Assembly: GCA_021795255.1 (NCBI GenBank)
Contig: JAJYPQ010000045.1
Location: 1 to 15,967 of the forward strand
Origin: Pseudomonadota bacterium
GTDB lineage: Bacteria > Pseudomonadota > Gammaproteobacteria > Acidiferrobacterales > Acidiferrobacteraceae
Length of the DNA stretch: 15,967 nucleotides
Direction of reading: 5' to 3'
Position 1 is the stretch's first letter. Each line of letters starts with the position of its first letter. The notes under the pieces are model-generated. The model did no database searches. It saw only the letters and a list, made by a program, of their open reading frames with translations, and was not told where the DNA came from. A program made the translations under genes and the position numbers. Positions 14,813-15,967 of the stretch are shown here, in pieces.

Positions 14813-14933
14813 ATCTGGCCTATTCGGCAAGCGCCCGCCAGGGGGCGTGATGCAGGCTCATTCCTTGGAAGAGCGCTGCTTGCCTTATTGATGCCCAGCA
14901 TGCCCGTTGACGGGAGGAGGCATGAGCGGCTTT

Positions 14934-14950
14934 GGTCGGATTATCCGACC
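14934..14950 (-). terminator. Hairpin holding the Nramp stop codon in its loop
   Basis: GGTCGGA (14934-14940) and TCCGACC (14944-14950) form a perfect 7-bp stem whose 3-base loop, on minus, is exactly the TAA stop (14941-14943) of the Nramp gene. The bases after it are AAAGCC, not a T-run, so the terminator label is tentative. Confidence 0.4.
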
Positions 14951-15967
14951 GCGATCCCGTTGAGGGCCGCGTAGAGGCCGAAACCTGCGGTGATCACGAT
15001 GACCGTAAGCACAAAGGCGGCGTATGGCCCTTGGAGCCGTAGCGCCCCCGGAAGGGCGTGGCGTGCAAGAAGGTAGAGGAAGCCCAGCACGATGGGGAGC
15101 AGGAGGGCGTTCATGACCTCCATGGCCACTCCCAAGGACACCAAGTTCACGTTGGATGCGACCAGGGCCCCGCCCAAGACGAGAAGTACGGTATAGATCC
15201 CGTAGAACCACGGGGCCTCGCGCGGGTGATGCTCGAGGGAATGCTTGAACCCCATCACTTCCCCTACCCCGCGCGCGGCGGTCAGCGAGACTACGATCGT
15301 AGCGACGATGGCCGCTCCGCTCATACCGAGCGCGAATAGCAGGCGGCCGGTCTTTTGACCCAGAAACGGGGTCAGCGCATCAGCGATTTGTTGAACGGTA
15401 TTCAGTGGCGTATGGGGGTTGCTGCGCCCTATGGTGGCCGCTGTAACCACCAACACCGCAGCCATGATCAACTGGGTGATAACGGCGCCGATCGCGGTAT
15501 CGATCCGCGCCATCTTAAGATGAGCGGGCCGAAGTTTTTTGTCGACCACCGCCGACTGCTGGTAGAAAACCATCCATGGCATGATGACCGCACCGACGTT
15601 GGCAGCGGCCAGGTATAGGTAACCCGGGTTATGAAACGGAATGTTGAGGCTGTGCCGGAGAAGATGCCCGAGGTTTTGGTGAGTTCGAAAGGCGACCGCT
15701 AGGAACGCGAACTCAAAGGCCCCGACGGCTAACGCGACGCGCTCGACCCCGGCATAGGATGCCGTCCACACCATGGCGATAAGACCGCCCACCAGGGCCA
15801 GCATCGTGATCCACCGGGGGACGCCAAATAAAAGCCCTACGCCCGCCATGCCGCTCAGTTCCGTCAAAAGCGCGCCCAGGCAGGACAGCGCTAGCGTCGC
15901 CACTGACAACCACGCCCAGCCGTAACCGAAGCGTTTGGCGATCAGCTGGCCATGGCCTTCACCGGTC
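14941..15967 (-). CDS. Nramp-family divalent metal transporter, N-terminus outside the window
   Basis: At least 342 residues, running off the right edge. The reading frame continues past 15909 with GEGHGQLIAKRFGYGWAWLS and no stop, so the TTG at 15909 is not the true start. The motif MPWMVFYQQSAVVDK sits where Nramp transporters carry the MPH metal-binding motif of TM6: the Met is kept and the His is Trp. About nine membrane segments are visible, including TELSGMAGVGLLFGVPRWI and a TM6-TM7 loop. The first helix with its DPGN motif is outside the window. The substrate is probably Mn2+, Fe2+ or a related divalent ion, but the altered motif leaves this open. The gene ends in a hairpin containing its stop codon. 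Confidence 0.85.
   Translation of the reverse strand, partial: TGEGHGQLIAKRFGYGWAWLSVATLALSCLGALLTELSGMAGVGLLFGVPRWITMLALVGGLIAMVWTASYAGVERVALAVGAFEFAFLAVAFRTHQNLGHLLRHSLNIPFHNPGYLYLAAANVGAVIMPWMVFYQQSAVVDKKLRPAHLKMARIDTAIGAVITQLIMAAVLVVTAATIGRSNPHTPLNTVQQIADALTPFLGQKTGRLLFALGMSGAAIVATIVVSLTAARGVGEVMGFKHSLEHHPREAPWFYGIYTVLLVLGGALVASNVNLVSLGVAMEVMNALLLPIVLGFLYLLARHALPGALRLQGPYAAFVLTVIVITAGFGLYAALNGIAVG

Larger units (their letters stand above)
14428..14940. other. Gene-poor region between ogt and the Nramp gene
   Basis: About 510 bases between converging genes. It holds a possible toxin-like remnant (14643-14795), a perfect 10-bp hairpin (14789-14812), a short CCCGT/ACGGG hairpin (14903-14907/14910-14914) and GGCGGTTT twice, 10 bases apart (14520-14527, 14530-14537). 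No intact recognisable gene was seen. Confidence 0.5.

Noticed and set aside
14482..14850. 122-codon open frame from TTG 14482
   Set aside because: Low-complexity translation with no known motif, no Shine-Dalgarno, and a different frame shows the more protein-like toxin remnant.
1..15967. CRISPR array, prophage or insertion sequence
   Set aside because: No regularly spaced repeats, transposase, integrase or structural phage genes were seen; a CI-like regulator alone is not enough.

Overview
The window looks like chromosome of a sulfur-oxidising, probably autotrophic proteobacterium, perhaps an acidophilic gammaproteobacterium. This rests on a qmoAB-hdrCB operon (electron transfer for the APS reductase branch of sulfur metabolism) divergent from the start of a CbbQ/NorQ-type AAA+ ATPase. 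The genus placement is inference. There are no transposases, integrases, CRISPR arrays or rRNA/tRNA genes.

Layout. Positions 1-115 (minus) hold the N-terminus of a MoxR/CbbQ-like ATPase. A 314-base divergent spacer with three small stem-loops follows. Positions 430-5520 (plus) are a tight four-gene operon: QmoA, QmoB (HdrA-like with ferredoxin and MvhD domains), HdrC and HdrB. The membrane subunit QmoC is absent and a soluble HdrCB pair takes its place. Convergent to it, 5536-8202 (minus) encodes a SWIM-zinc-finger SNF2 helicase whose 5' end has no standard start codon. Two small divergent XRE regulators (8321-8608 minus, 8681-9040 plus) share a 72-base spacer carrying an exact direct repeat across a promoter.

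From 9418 (plus) comes a glycogen-debranching-type glucosidase preceded by a perfect 10-bp inverted repeat, then a possible branched RNA structure, a predicted 50-residue hydrophobic protein, and a histidine-rich exported protein (12039-12383) ending in a clear intrinsic terminator. An APC-family amino acid permease (12481-13854) overlaps an O6-alkylguanine-DNA alkyltransferase gene (13829-14401). Positions 14402-14940 hold strong hairpins and a possible PemK/MazF-like remnant. The right edge is an Nramp-family metal transporter on minus, truncated by the window.

Working together: QmoAB-HdrCB would exchange electrons between APS reductase and an unidentified acceptor. The other genes look like independent single-gene or two-gene units (carbohydrate storage, DNA transactions, alkylation repair, metal and amino acid transport). 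All assignments come from reading motifs by eye; no database search or folding program was run.
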